NCBI GenBank assembly: GCA_030625325.1
Contig: DAOURA010000007.1
Location: forward strand, 1 to 34,192
Source of the DNA: Marinosulfonomonas sp.
Lineage (GTDB): Bacteria; Pseudomonadota; Alphaproteobacteria; Rhodobacterales; Rhodobacteraceae
DNA length: 34,192 nt
Direction: 5' to 3'
The number at the start of each line of letters is the position of its first letter. Position 1 is the stretch's first letter. Positions 25,701 through 32,138 of the stretch are shown piece after piece. The notes below the pieces were generated by a model that searched no databases, had not been told where the DNA came from, and was given only the letters and a program-made list of their open reading frames with translations. Made by a program: the position numbers and the translations under genes.

Positions 25701-26660
25701 CTATTTACCGTTGATCAAATTGGCCTGTGCCACGATCACCTCGGCCTGTTTGATCGATGCAATATCCACCAGGCGGCCCTTGTAAACGGTGGCACCCGCG
25801 CCTTCGGCGGTGGCCTTTTCCATCGCGGCCAGAATTTCGCGGGCCTCGGTAAGTTGTTCAGCGGACGGGGTGAAAACATCGTTGGCAAGGGTGATTTGCT
25901 TGGGGTGGATCGCCCATTTGCCAACCATGCCCAATGTGGCCGACCGGCGGGCCTGTGCAACAAACCCTTCGTCATCCGAAAAATCACCAAACGGCCCATC
26001 AACCGGCAAAACGCCGTGGGTGCGGCACGCCGCGACAATCGCCGCCTGTGCCCAGTGCCACGGATCGGACCAGTATTTGTTACCACCATGCGCCATATAA
26101 TAGTTTTCCTGCGTGCCGCCGATGCCGGTGGTCTGCATACCCATGCTGGCGGCAAAATCCGCCGCCCCCAGTGACATTGCGTGCAAACGCGGGCTGCTGG
26201 CGGCAATTTCTTCCACATGGGCGATACCCGCCGCACTTTCGATGATCACCTCAAAACTAATGGGTTTTGTGCGCCCCTTGGCGGCCTCGATCGCGGTGAC
26301 CAGTGCATCAACAGCATAAACATCGGCCGCGCATCCGACCTTGGGGATCATGATCTGGTCCAACCGCTCGCCGGCCAGTTCCAACAGGTCAACCACATCG
26401 CGGTACCAATAGGGCGTATCCAGTCCGTTGATGCGAACGCTTAGGTATTTGTCGCCCCAGTTGATGTCATTGATCGCAGCAATGATGTTTTTGCGGGCCT
26501 GTGGCTTGTCATCGGGGGCAACAGAATCTTCCAGATCCAGATTGATCACATCGGCTGCACTGGCCGCCATCTTTTCAAAGATGGCCGGGCGCGAGCCGGG
26601 GCCAAACAACTGACAGCGGTTCGGGCGGGCGGGCGGTGTTGGCTGGGTGCGAAAGCTCAT
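25701..26660 (-). CDS. mcl1: L-malyl-CoA/beta-methylmalyl-CoA lyase
   Basis: 319 residues from the ATG at 26660, with AAGG 7 bases upstream. It is very similar to Rhodobacter Mcl1 from the opening CQLFGPGSRPAIFEKMAASAA onward. It belongs to the HpcH/HpaI-CitE aldolase family and cleaves beta-methylmalyl-CoA to glyoxylate and propionyl-CoA in the ethylmalonyl-CoA pathway. Malyl-CoA cleavage to acetyl-CoA and glyoxylate is the second activity. Metal-binding features are NLDLEDSVAP (about 40-49) and FEVIIESAAG; others are SVRINGLDTPYWYRD and GMVGKWAIHPKQ. It is divergent from dgcN and upstream of accA. Presence implies acetate or C2 assimilation without isocitrate lyase. Confidence 0.96.
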   Translation of the reverse strand: MSFRTQPTPPARPNRCQLFGPGSRPAIFEKMAASAADVINLDLEDSVAPDDKPQARKNIIAAINDINWGDKYLSVRINGLDTPYWYRDVVDLLELAGERLDQIMIPKVGCAADVYAVDALVTAIEAAKGRTKPISFEVIIESAAGIAHVEEIAASSPRLHAMSLGAADFAASMGMQTTGIGGTQENYYMAHGGNKYWSDPWHWAQAAIVAACRTHGVLPVDGPFGDFSDDEGFVAQARRSATLGMVGKWAIHPKQITLANDVFTPSAEQLTEAREILAAMEKATAEGAGATVYKGRLVDIASIKQAEVIVAQANLINGK

Positions 26661-26942
26661 GATGCGGCCTTGTAATGATGTTACGTTTTGGTTGCCCTGA
26701 GGGGTAGAATATTGCGCGCCGAACAGCAAGGCCGTTTTGCAAGCGCAGAAAAATGCTGCGGCGCGGTGGGTTGGGGGTATTGATATGGTTTTGCGCAGTC
26801 TGTTTTATTTAAGCAAGAAAGTTCGAAGAAATTTAAAAACCACGCAATATTTTTCTGAAATATTACAAAATTTGCGCAAATACGCATGCAAGTTTCGGGT
26901 AAAGCAAGAGAATATCGCGTGAACCCATTGGCAGGAAATACC
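26661..26942. promoter_or_regulatory. AT-rich mcl1-dgcN divergent control region
   Basis: This is the longest gene-free stretch in the window. Bases 26800-26900 are much more AT-rich than the flanks. A forward promoter-like pair TTGATA (26780-26785) and TTTTAT (26803-26808) is 17 bases apart, facing dgcN. A perfect 12-base palindrome, ATTTGCGCAAAT, lies at 26870-26881, and a related TTTTGCAAG at 26735-26743 on the mcl1 side. I see no small gene with a good start. Sites are direct observation; their use as operators is inferred. Confidence 0.35.
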
Positions 26943-27944
26943 ATGATTAACACGCCGTATCTATTATTTTTGGGCGACGCGCCTGATCAGCTGGCGACCA
27001 AGGTTGCGCAGGGCATCTATGACTGGCGCCCGGACTATTCGGTGGGGCAGTTACGCTTGCCGGGCTGTGGCGCGGATCTGGGGGTCAAAGATATGTCCCT
27101 GGCCCAGGCCAAGGCCGCAGGGGTTAAAACACTGGTGATTGGGGTGGCCAACCGGGGTGGTGAAATTTCACCCGCCTGGCGCAAGGTTCTGGTTGAAGCC
27201 CTGGAAATGGGTTTTGACATCGCCAGCGGTTTGCACAACCTTTTGCGAAATGAGCCCGAGCTATATGCGGCCTCGCAAACCCATGGCACCACGTTACATG
27301 ATGTGCGGGTGCCAACGGCCGCCTATCCAATTGCCAATGGTGTGAAGCGCACGGGCAAGCGGTGCCTTGCGATTGGCACGGATTGTTCGGTCGGAAAAAT
27401 GTATACCGGGCTGGCGATGGACGCAGAAATGAACCGACGCGCGATGAAGTCAACCTTTCGCCCGACAGGGCAGACCGGCATTCTGATCACCGGGGCGGGT
27501 GTGCCGCTGGACGCGGTCATTGCAGATTTTATGGCCGGGGCGGTGGAATACCTGACGCCGGATAATGACCCGGATCACTGGGACCATATCGAAGGACAGG
27601 GCAGCCTGTACCATGTGTCTTATTCTGGTGTGACGATGGCCCTGATCCACGGCGGGCAGCCGGATGCGCTGATCTTGTGCCATGAACCAACACGCAAGCA
27701 CATGCGCGGCCTACCGGGGTACACCCAGCCAACACTGGCGCAGCTGCGTGATACTGCCCTGCCAATTGCACAGGTTGCCAACCCGGACTGTCAGGTGGTT
27801 GGGATATCGGTCAACACCCAGCACATGTCTGAGGCCGAAGCGATAGAGTATCTGGCCGGGGTTGAGGGCGAAATGGGCTTGCCAGCGGTTGATCCCTATC
27901 GTCAGGGTGCCGGGCGGCTGGTGGATGCGCTGTTGGCGTTGTGA
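26943..27944 (+). CDS. dgcN: DUF1611 protein, D-glutamate N-acetyltransferase DgcN-like
   Basis: 333 residues from the ATG at 26943, with AGGAA 5-6 bases upstream. The N-terminal Rossmann-like part (about 1-130) includes LRLPGCGADLGVKDMSL and VIGVANRGGEISPAW. The P-loop-like AIGTDCSVGKMYT is near 145-157, followed by STFRPTGQTGILITGAGVPLDAV and HPTRKHMRGL-type segments, which mark DUF1611. In marine bacteria DgcN is reported to N-acetylate D-glutamate in a D-glutamate utilisation pathway, with DgcA acting next. The adjacent dgcA makes this role likely. It is the first gene of a four-gene module. No transcription factor gene is adjacent. Confidence 0.88.
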   Translation: MINTPYLLFLGDAPDQLATKVAQGIYDWRPDYSVGQLRLPGCGADLGVKDMSLAQAKAAGVKTLVIGVANRGGEISPAWRKVLVEALEMGFDIASGLHNLLRNEPELYAASQTHGTTLHDVRVPTAAYPIANGVKRTGKRCLAIGTDCSVGKMYTGLAMDAEMNRRAMKSTFRPTGQTGILITGAGVPLDAVIADFMAGAVEYLTPDNDPDHWDHIEGQGSLYHVSYSGVTMALIHGGQPDALILCHEPTRKHMRGLPGYTQPTLAQLRDTALPIAQVANPDCQVVGISVNTQHMSEAEAIEYLAGVEGEMGLPAVDPYRQGAGRLVDALLAL

Positions 27945-27961
27945 CTGGCGGATATGTCGGA

Positions 27962-27981
27962 GCCTCCGGCGGGAGTATTTT
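27962..27981. repeat. Unpaired half of the cctccggcggg intergenic element
   Basis: The 12-base gcctccggcggg at 27962-27973, followed by an A/T-rich tail, matches the right arm of the hairpin at 30888-30907, but no complementary left arm is present here. It sits in the 57-base gap between dgcN and dgcA, just before the dgcA ribosome site. It looks like a decayed or single-arm copy of the same interspersed element. Confidence 0.55.
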
Positions 27982-28001
27982 GCAAAAGAAAAGGGTGAGG
28001 T

Positions 28002-28967
28002 GTGGAGATAAAGGTTGAGCGTGACGTGTTTCGTCTGGCCGAGGTGTTCACCATTTCGCGGGGCTCGCGCAGTGAGGCAAAGGTTTTGACCATTCGCGTC
28101 AGGGACGGCGCTGATCAGGGCTGGGGTGAATGTGTTCCCTATGCCCGGTACGGCGAAACGATGGAAAATGTTGCGGATCAGGTTCTGGGCCTGCCCGGTG
28201 ATCTGACGCATGCGGGTTTGCAGTATTTGCTGCCGGCGGGGGCAGCGCGCAATGCGGTGGATTGTGCATTGTGGGACATGGCGGCCAAGCAGGCGGGCAA
28301 ACGGGTTTGGGAATTGGCTGGTTTGGGGGTGCCGGGGCCACAGGTGACGGCCTTTACCCTGTCGCTGGGTGAAGCTGACCAGATGCAAATTTCAGCCGCA
28401 AAAAATGCCCACAGGCCATTGCTGAAGATCAAGCTGGGCACCCCGGATGATATGGCGCGGCTGGAGGCGGTTCGCCGGGGTGCGCCGAAATCCCGCATTA
28501 TTGTGGACGCCAACGAAGGGTGGTCGGGCGAGGTTTACACCGAGCTTGCGCCCCATTTGTTACGTCTGGGGGTTGAATTGGTCGAACAGCCACTGCCCGC
28601 CGGGGCGGATGATATGTTGGGTGAAATTGAACGCCCCTTGCCGGTGTGTGCGGACGAATCCTGTCATGACCGCGCCAGCCTGCCGGGGCTGAAGGGCAAA
28701 TACGATGTAGTCAATATCAAACTGGATAAAACCGGCGGCCTGACCGAAGCAATTGCCCTGAAAGAACAGGCAATATCCGAAGGTTATGGCGTTATGGTTG
28801 GTTGCATGGTTGGTTCATCCCTGGCGATGGCACCGGCGGTTCTGGTGGCGCAGGGGGTTGAATTTGTTGACCTTGACGGGCCGCTTCTTTTGGCCGAAGA
28901 CCGTGACAACGCATTGAAATTTGATGATGCCGGGGTGTACCCGCCAAGTGTGGCGCTCTGGGGTTAA
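28002..28967 (+). CDS. dgcA: N-acetyl-D-glutamate racemase DgcA-like (enolase superfamily)
   Basis: 321 residues, GTG start with AAGGG 6 bases upstream. It belongs to the muconate-lactonising/dipeptide-epimerase branch of the enolase superfamily. Visible active-site elements are the capping N-terminal loop (ISRGSRSEAKVL), the KxK pair K142-K144 in LKIKLG, metal ligands D169 (VDANEGW), E195 (VEQPL) and D218 (ADES), and the opposite base lysine in VNIKLDKTGG (240-243). Such enzymes invert the alpha carbon of an N-acyl amino acid or dipeptide. Next to dgcN the likely reaction is N-acetyl-D-glutamate to N-acetyl-L-glutamate. L-Ala-D/L-Glu epimerase is the alternative. Confidence 0.87.
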   Translation: MEIKVERDVFRLAEVFTISRGSRSEAKVLTIRVRDGADQGWGECVPYARYGETMENVADQVLGLPGDLTHAGLQYLLPAGAARNAVDCALWDMAAKQAGKRVWELAGLGVPGPQVTAFTLSLGEADQMQISAAKNAHRPLLKIKLGTPDDMARLEAVRRGAPKSRIIVDANEGWSGEVYTELAPHLLRLGVELVEQPLPAGADDMLGEIERPLPVCADESCHDRASLPGLKGKYDVVNIKLDKTGGLTEAIALKEQAISEGYGVMVGCMVGSSLAMAPAVLVAQGVEFVDLDGPLLLAEDRDNALKFDDAGVYPPSVALWG

Positions 28968-28977
28968 GGAGAACTGG

Positions 28978-29841
28978 ATGAGCCGGACCGTTTACGTGAA
29001 TGGGCAATATCTGCCCGAAGAGGATGCCAAAATATCAATCTTTGACCGGGGTTTCCTGATGGCCGATGGGGTCTATGAGGTGACATCCGTTCTGGACGGT
29101 AAGCTGATCGCGTTTGACGGGCACGCGGCACGTTTGCAACGCTCGCTTAGTGAACTGGACATGGCGTCGCCGGTCGATATGGATGAGCTGCTGAATATCC
29201 ACCGCGAGTTGGTGTCGCGTAATGGTATCACCGATGGTTTGATTTATATGCAGGTCACGCGCGGATCTGCCGGAGACAGGGATTTTGTGTTTCCTGACCC
29301 GGAAACAACACCGCCTACGCTGGTGCTGTTTACCCAGTTAAAACCCGGTCTTGCGGATAACCCGGCGGCAAAGGTCGGCATGTCGGTGATCTCGATTGAA
29401 GACATCCGTTGGGGACGGCGTGACATTAAAACCGTGCAGCTTTTGTACCCAAGTATGGGCAAGATGATGGCCAAAAAAGCAGGCGCAGGGGATGCCTGGC
29501 TGGTGGAAGACGGGGTGGTGACAGAGGGCACCAGCAACAACGCCTATATCGTGAAAAACGGTAAGATAATCACCCGCCACTTGTCCAATGACATCCTGCA
29601 CGGCATCACCCGAGCGGCCGTTTTGCGCTATGCACGTGAGGCCCAGATGAAAATTGAGGAACGGGCGTTTTCGATTGAGGAAGCCCAGGGTGCGGATGAG
29701 GCATTTGTAACCTCTGCCTCGGCCTTTGTGATGCCGGTCGTTGAAATTGACGGGGTGAAACTGGGCGATGGAACACCCGGCAAGGTGGCCGCACGGCTGC
29801 GTGAAATCTATCTGGATGAAAGCCGCAAAGCGGCGATCTGA
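28978..29841 (+). CDS. D-amino acid transaminase, fold-type IV PLP enzyme
   Basis: 287 residues from the ATG at 28978, chosen for AAGGAG 7 bases upstream; the frame is open earlier through dgcA. The fold-IV signature is clear: FDRGFLMADGVYEV (22-35) with Tyr33, catalytic lysine K151 in RRDIKTVQLL, and E183 in TEGTSNNAY. GMSVISIEDIRW precedes the lysine. The enzyme would move amino groups between D-amino acids and 2-oxoglutarate, making D-glutamate. The carboxylate-binding loop TRGSAGDRDFVFP (94-106) lacks the histidine of the Bacillus RxH motif. It is 10 bases after dgcA, so it likely feeds D-glutamate to DgcN. Branched-chain or 4-amino-4-deoxychorismate enzymes are less likely. Confidence 0.87.
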   Translation: MSRTVYVNGQYLPEEDAKISIFDRGFLMADGVYEVTSVLDGKLIAFDGHAARLQRSLSELDMASPVDMDELLNIHRELVSRNGITDGLIYMQVTRGSAGDRDFVFPDPETTPPTLVLFTQLKPGLADNPAAKVGMSVISIEDIRWGRRDIKTVQLLYPSMGKMMAKKAGAGDAWLVEDGVVTEGTSNNAYIVKNGKIITRHLSNDILHGITRAAVLRYAREAQMKIEERAFSIEEAQGADEAFVTSASAFVMPVVEIDGVKLGDGTPGKVAARLREIYLDESRKAAI

Positions 29842-29901
29842 GGGGTAAACACCCGGCCTGCTGGTCCGGGGTAAAAACACATTTTTCAGGAGATACCGAA
29901 C

Positions 29902-30825
29902 ATGTCAGACAAATCAGAAACCGTTGGCTTTGTCGGGGTTGGGTTGATGGGGCATGGCATGGCCCGCAACCTTCAAAAGGGTGGCTATGGCCTGAGTGTG
30001 ATTGCACACCGCAACCGCGCGCCGGTCGAGGATCTGGTGGCGCATGGTGCGGACGAGGCGGCTTCGCTGCAAGAGTTGGGCGAAAAATCATCGGTGGTTT
30101 TCATTTGTGCGCCCGGATCGCCGCAGGTTGAAGGCATTGTGCGGGGCCTGAAAGCCGGGTTGAAACCCGGGTCGGTGATTATTGATTGTTCGACTGCAGA
30201 TCCGAATTCAACCGTGATGCTGGCCGAAGAAATGGCCGCACTCGGTGTTGGATATGTCGATGCCCCATTGGGTGGTACCCCGGCGCAGGCCGCAACAGGT
30301 GAGCTGCATGCCATTGTTGGCGCGTTGGATGATGTGTTTGGGCGCGTTGAGCCGGTTATCCAAACCTGGGCTGGAAAGATCGTGCATATCGGTACCATCG
30401 GTGACGGGCACCGGATGAAGCTGTTGAATAATTTCCTGTCACTGGGGTACGCCGCGATTTATTCAGAGGCACTGACGCTGGCGGGTAAGGTTGGCCTGTC
30501 GTCGGAACGTTTTGACAGCATCATTCGCGGTAGCCGTATGGATTGCGGGTTTTACCAGACCTTCATGGGTTACACGATTGATGGCAACCCAGAGGCCCAT
30601 AAATTCACCCTGACCAATGCCCATAAAGACCTGCGCTATCTGGGGGCAATGGCGGATGCGGCCGGGGTGGCAAACCCTGTTGGTAATGCGGTCAAAAATT
30701 CGTTCTCACTGGCGCTGAATTCTGGCGGTGATGGCAATGAAGATTATATTCCGATGCTGCCAGAATACGTCGGCCGCGCCAATGGGGTTGATCTGACGCC
30801 GGTAAAATTGCGCAGCGATAAATAG
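29902..30825 (+). CDS. 3-hydroxyisobutyrate-dehydrogenase-family NAD(P)-dependent oxidoreductase
   Basis: 307 residues, AGGAG about 9-10 bases before the ATG. The N-terminal Rossmann motif is VGFVGVGLMGHGMARNL (8-24) and the NAD-binding strand is SVIIDCSTADPNST. The catalytic lysine K173 lies in GDGHRMKLLNNFLSLG. The substrate loop reads DAPLGGTPAQAATGEL (120-134), where typical family members have DAPVSGG. The family interconverts beta-hydroxyacids and semialdehydes. The substrate here is not recognised, but co-directional placement 60 bases after the D-amino acid transaminase suggests an oxo product from that step or a hydroxy-amino-acid-derived semialdehyde. It is the last gene of the module and is followed by a strong hairpin. 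Confidence 0.86.
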   Translation: MSDKSETVGFVGVGLMGHGMARNLQKGGYGLSVIAHRNRAPVEDLVAHGADEAASLQELGEKSSVVFICAPGSPQVEGIVRGLKAGLKPGSVIIDCSTADPNSTVMLAEEMAALGVGYVDAPLGGTPAQAATGELHAIVGALDDVFGRVEPVIQTWAGKIVHIGTIGDGHRMKLLNNFLSLGYAAIYSEALTLAGKVGLSSERFDSIIRGSRMDCGFYQTFMGYTIDGNPEAHKFTLTNAHKDLRYLGAMADAAGVANPVGNAVKNSFSLALNSGGDGNEDYIPMLPEYVGRANGVDLTPVKLRSDK

Positions 30826-30859
30826 CTAAAAAACCCTGACCAGTTCGACTTGGCGCAAA

Positions 30860-30903
30860 TATCCCCGCCGGAGGCCCAAAACTTTTTGCCTCCGGCGGGG
30901 ATA
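30860..30903. terminator. Bidirectional terminator hairpin, perfect 16-bp stem
   Basis: Arms at 30860-30875 and 30888-30903 pair perfectly over 16 bases around a 12-base loop. The stem core is gcctccggcgggg and its reverse complement. It lies between the convergent oxidoreductase and DUF1244 genes, 34 and 24 bases from their stops. Short T-rich stretches are limited (a T run in the loop), so it may act as a strong bidirectional or Rho-assisted terminator. A single-arm copy lies at 27962-27981. Confidence 0.7.
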
Positions 30904-30927
30904 CTTTGACCAATTCGAAGATGTGGA

Positions 30928-31245
30928 TCAGCCTTTTGCTTCGCCGACATTCTCAGCAAATGCCACTTCAAACGCGGCCTGCTTTTCGGGGCTGGCGTCG
31001 GTCTGGTGTTTATCTTTCCATTCGCCGTAGGGCATGCCGTAGAAGGCTTGCCGCCCTTCGTCTTTGGTCATTTCAATGCCCCGTTCAACGGCTGCCTCCT
31101 GATACCAGCGTGACAGGCAGTTCCGGCAAAACCCGGCAAGATTCATCATATCGATATTCTGGGCGTCGGTGCGGTCCACCTGCAGGTGCTTTTGCAGGCG
31201 GCGAAAGGCGGCGGCTTCTATTTCGATGCGGGTTTGGTCGTCCAT
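30928..31245 (-). CDS. DUF1244 protein
   Basis: 105 residues, with GGAG about 9 bases before the ATG. The protein is small and helical and matches DUF1244: FRRLQKHLQVDRTDAQNIDMMNLAG, then FCRNCLSRWYQEAA and the block EGRQAFYGMPYGEWKDKHQ. The two cysteines in GFCRNCL could be a metal or redox site, but no function is known to me. It lies 20 bases downstream of the N-formylglutamate amidohydrolase family gene on the same strand, so the two form an operon. Confidence 0.92.
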   Translation of the reverse strand: MDDQTRIEIEAAAFRRLQKHLQVDRTDAQNIDMMNLAGFCRNCLSRWYQEAAVERGIEMTKDEGRQAFYGMPYGEWKDKHQTDASPEKQAAFEVAFAENVGEAKG

Positions 31246-31265
31246 ATTAGTGTTCTCCGGGGTGG

Positions 31266-32006
31266 TTAAAAAATTGCGGCGTTCAGCACGTCTGTCATCA
31301 TTGGGGCCAGGCGTTCGGCCCAGGCGCGTTGACCTGCGCTGTCTTCTATCAGGTCCTGACGGATTTCCAGCAACACATTCGGGCGACCGGGGATCAGGGC
31401 GTGGCGATCCACCGCGTCGCCGGGCAAATGGCCTGCGTAGGGTTCATTGGCGCCAACGCACAGGCCAGGTTCGGCGCGCAGGCCTTCCAACAGGGGCTGC
31501 GAAAGGCGGGTGTCACCGGCGAATAAAAGGCCGATATGCCAGGGGCGGGGGTGGCCAGAATTCAGGCGCGGCGTAAAGCTGTGAACCGCGACGATGATGG
31601 TGTCGTCCCGTTTGGCCGCCAGTTTGGTATAGGCGGCGTGATAGGGGCGGTAATAATTGGATGCCCGGTGTTCGATCTCGGCGTCGTCGGCGTGCCGATT
31701 GCCGGGAATGATGGTTCCGTCATAGACGCGCATCATCAGGGTGGGGTCGTCTTCGCCCCGGTTCGGGTCAATCACCAGACGGGAAAACCGCGACAGGATG
31801 GCGCGTGCATTCAACAGGTCGGCCAGGTGGCGCGATACCCCGGCAGCGCCGATGTCATAGGCGATGTGGCGGCCCATGTCGGTGGTGCTTAGCCCAAGGT
31901 CACCGCCCTGCACGTCACCCGGAACCCGGTTTGAGGCGTGATCACAGGCGATCAACCAGCGCGCCGGGCGGTTTTCACCAATTATTTCGAAAGGTTGTTG
32001 TGTCAT
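31266..32006 (-). CDS. N-formylglutamate amidohydrolase family protein
   Basis: 246 residues. Family features: CDHASNRVPG (about 21-30), the DIGAAGVSRHLADLL helix, SRLVIDPNRGEDDP with conserved Arg/Asp/Asn, YYRPYHAAY, VAVHSFTPRL and LLEIRQDLI near the end. The family hydrolyses N-formyl-L-glutamate (HutG in histidine breakdown) or related N-acyl groups, using a metal site. No hut genes are visible, so the histidine role is not supported. It is upstream of DUF1244 on minus and divergent from pyk. Proximity to the D-glutamate module leaves open an N-acylglutamate substrate. Confidence 0.87.
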   Translation of the reverse strand: MTQQPFEIIGENRPARWLIACDHASNRVPGDVQGGDLGLSTTDMGRHIAYDIGAAGVSRHLADLLNARAILSRFSRLVIDPNRGEDDPTLMMRVYDGTIIPGNRHADDAEIEHRASNYYRPYHAAYTKLAAKRDDTIIVAVHSFTPRLNSGHPRPWHIGLLFAGDTRLSQPLLEGLRAEPGLCVGANEPYAGHLPGDAVDRHALIPGRPNVLLEIRQDLIEDSAGQRAWAERLAPMMTDVLNAAIF

Positions 32007-32063
32007 TCAACTGTCTTGTGTTTGCGTCATGCTTGAATATGCAAAACATCCGCAAAGCGCCAG

Positions 32064-32092
32064 TTGTCACTTGCAATGATTTCCGCCATAAA
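32064..32092 (+). promoter_or_regulatory. Candidate sigma-70 promoter for pyk
   Basis: TTGTCA (32064-32069) and CATAAA (32087-32092) are separated by 17 bases, 5/6 and 4/6 matches to the consensus hexamers. Transcription would start near 32099, leaving a leader of about 40 bases with GAGG just before the pyk ATG. It lies in the 132-base gap between divergent genes. Confidence 0.4.
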
Positions 32093-32138
32093 GGGCGCTG
32101 GCCCACAGGACATTAAAATAATGATAGAAAGAGGCTGA

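Noticed and set aside
26800-26900. AT-rich stretch as a sign of horizontal transfer or an insertion-sequence remnant
   Set aside because: No transposase fragment, terminal inverted repeats or target duplications are visible, and the flanking genes have normal composition; a promoter region explains it better.
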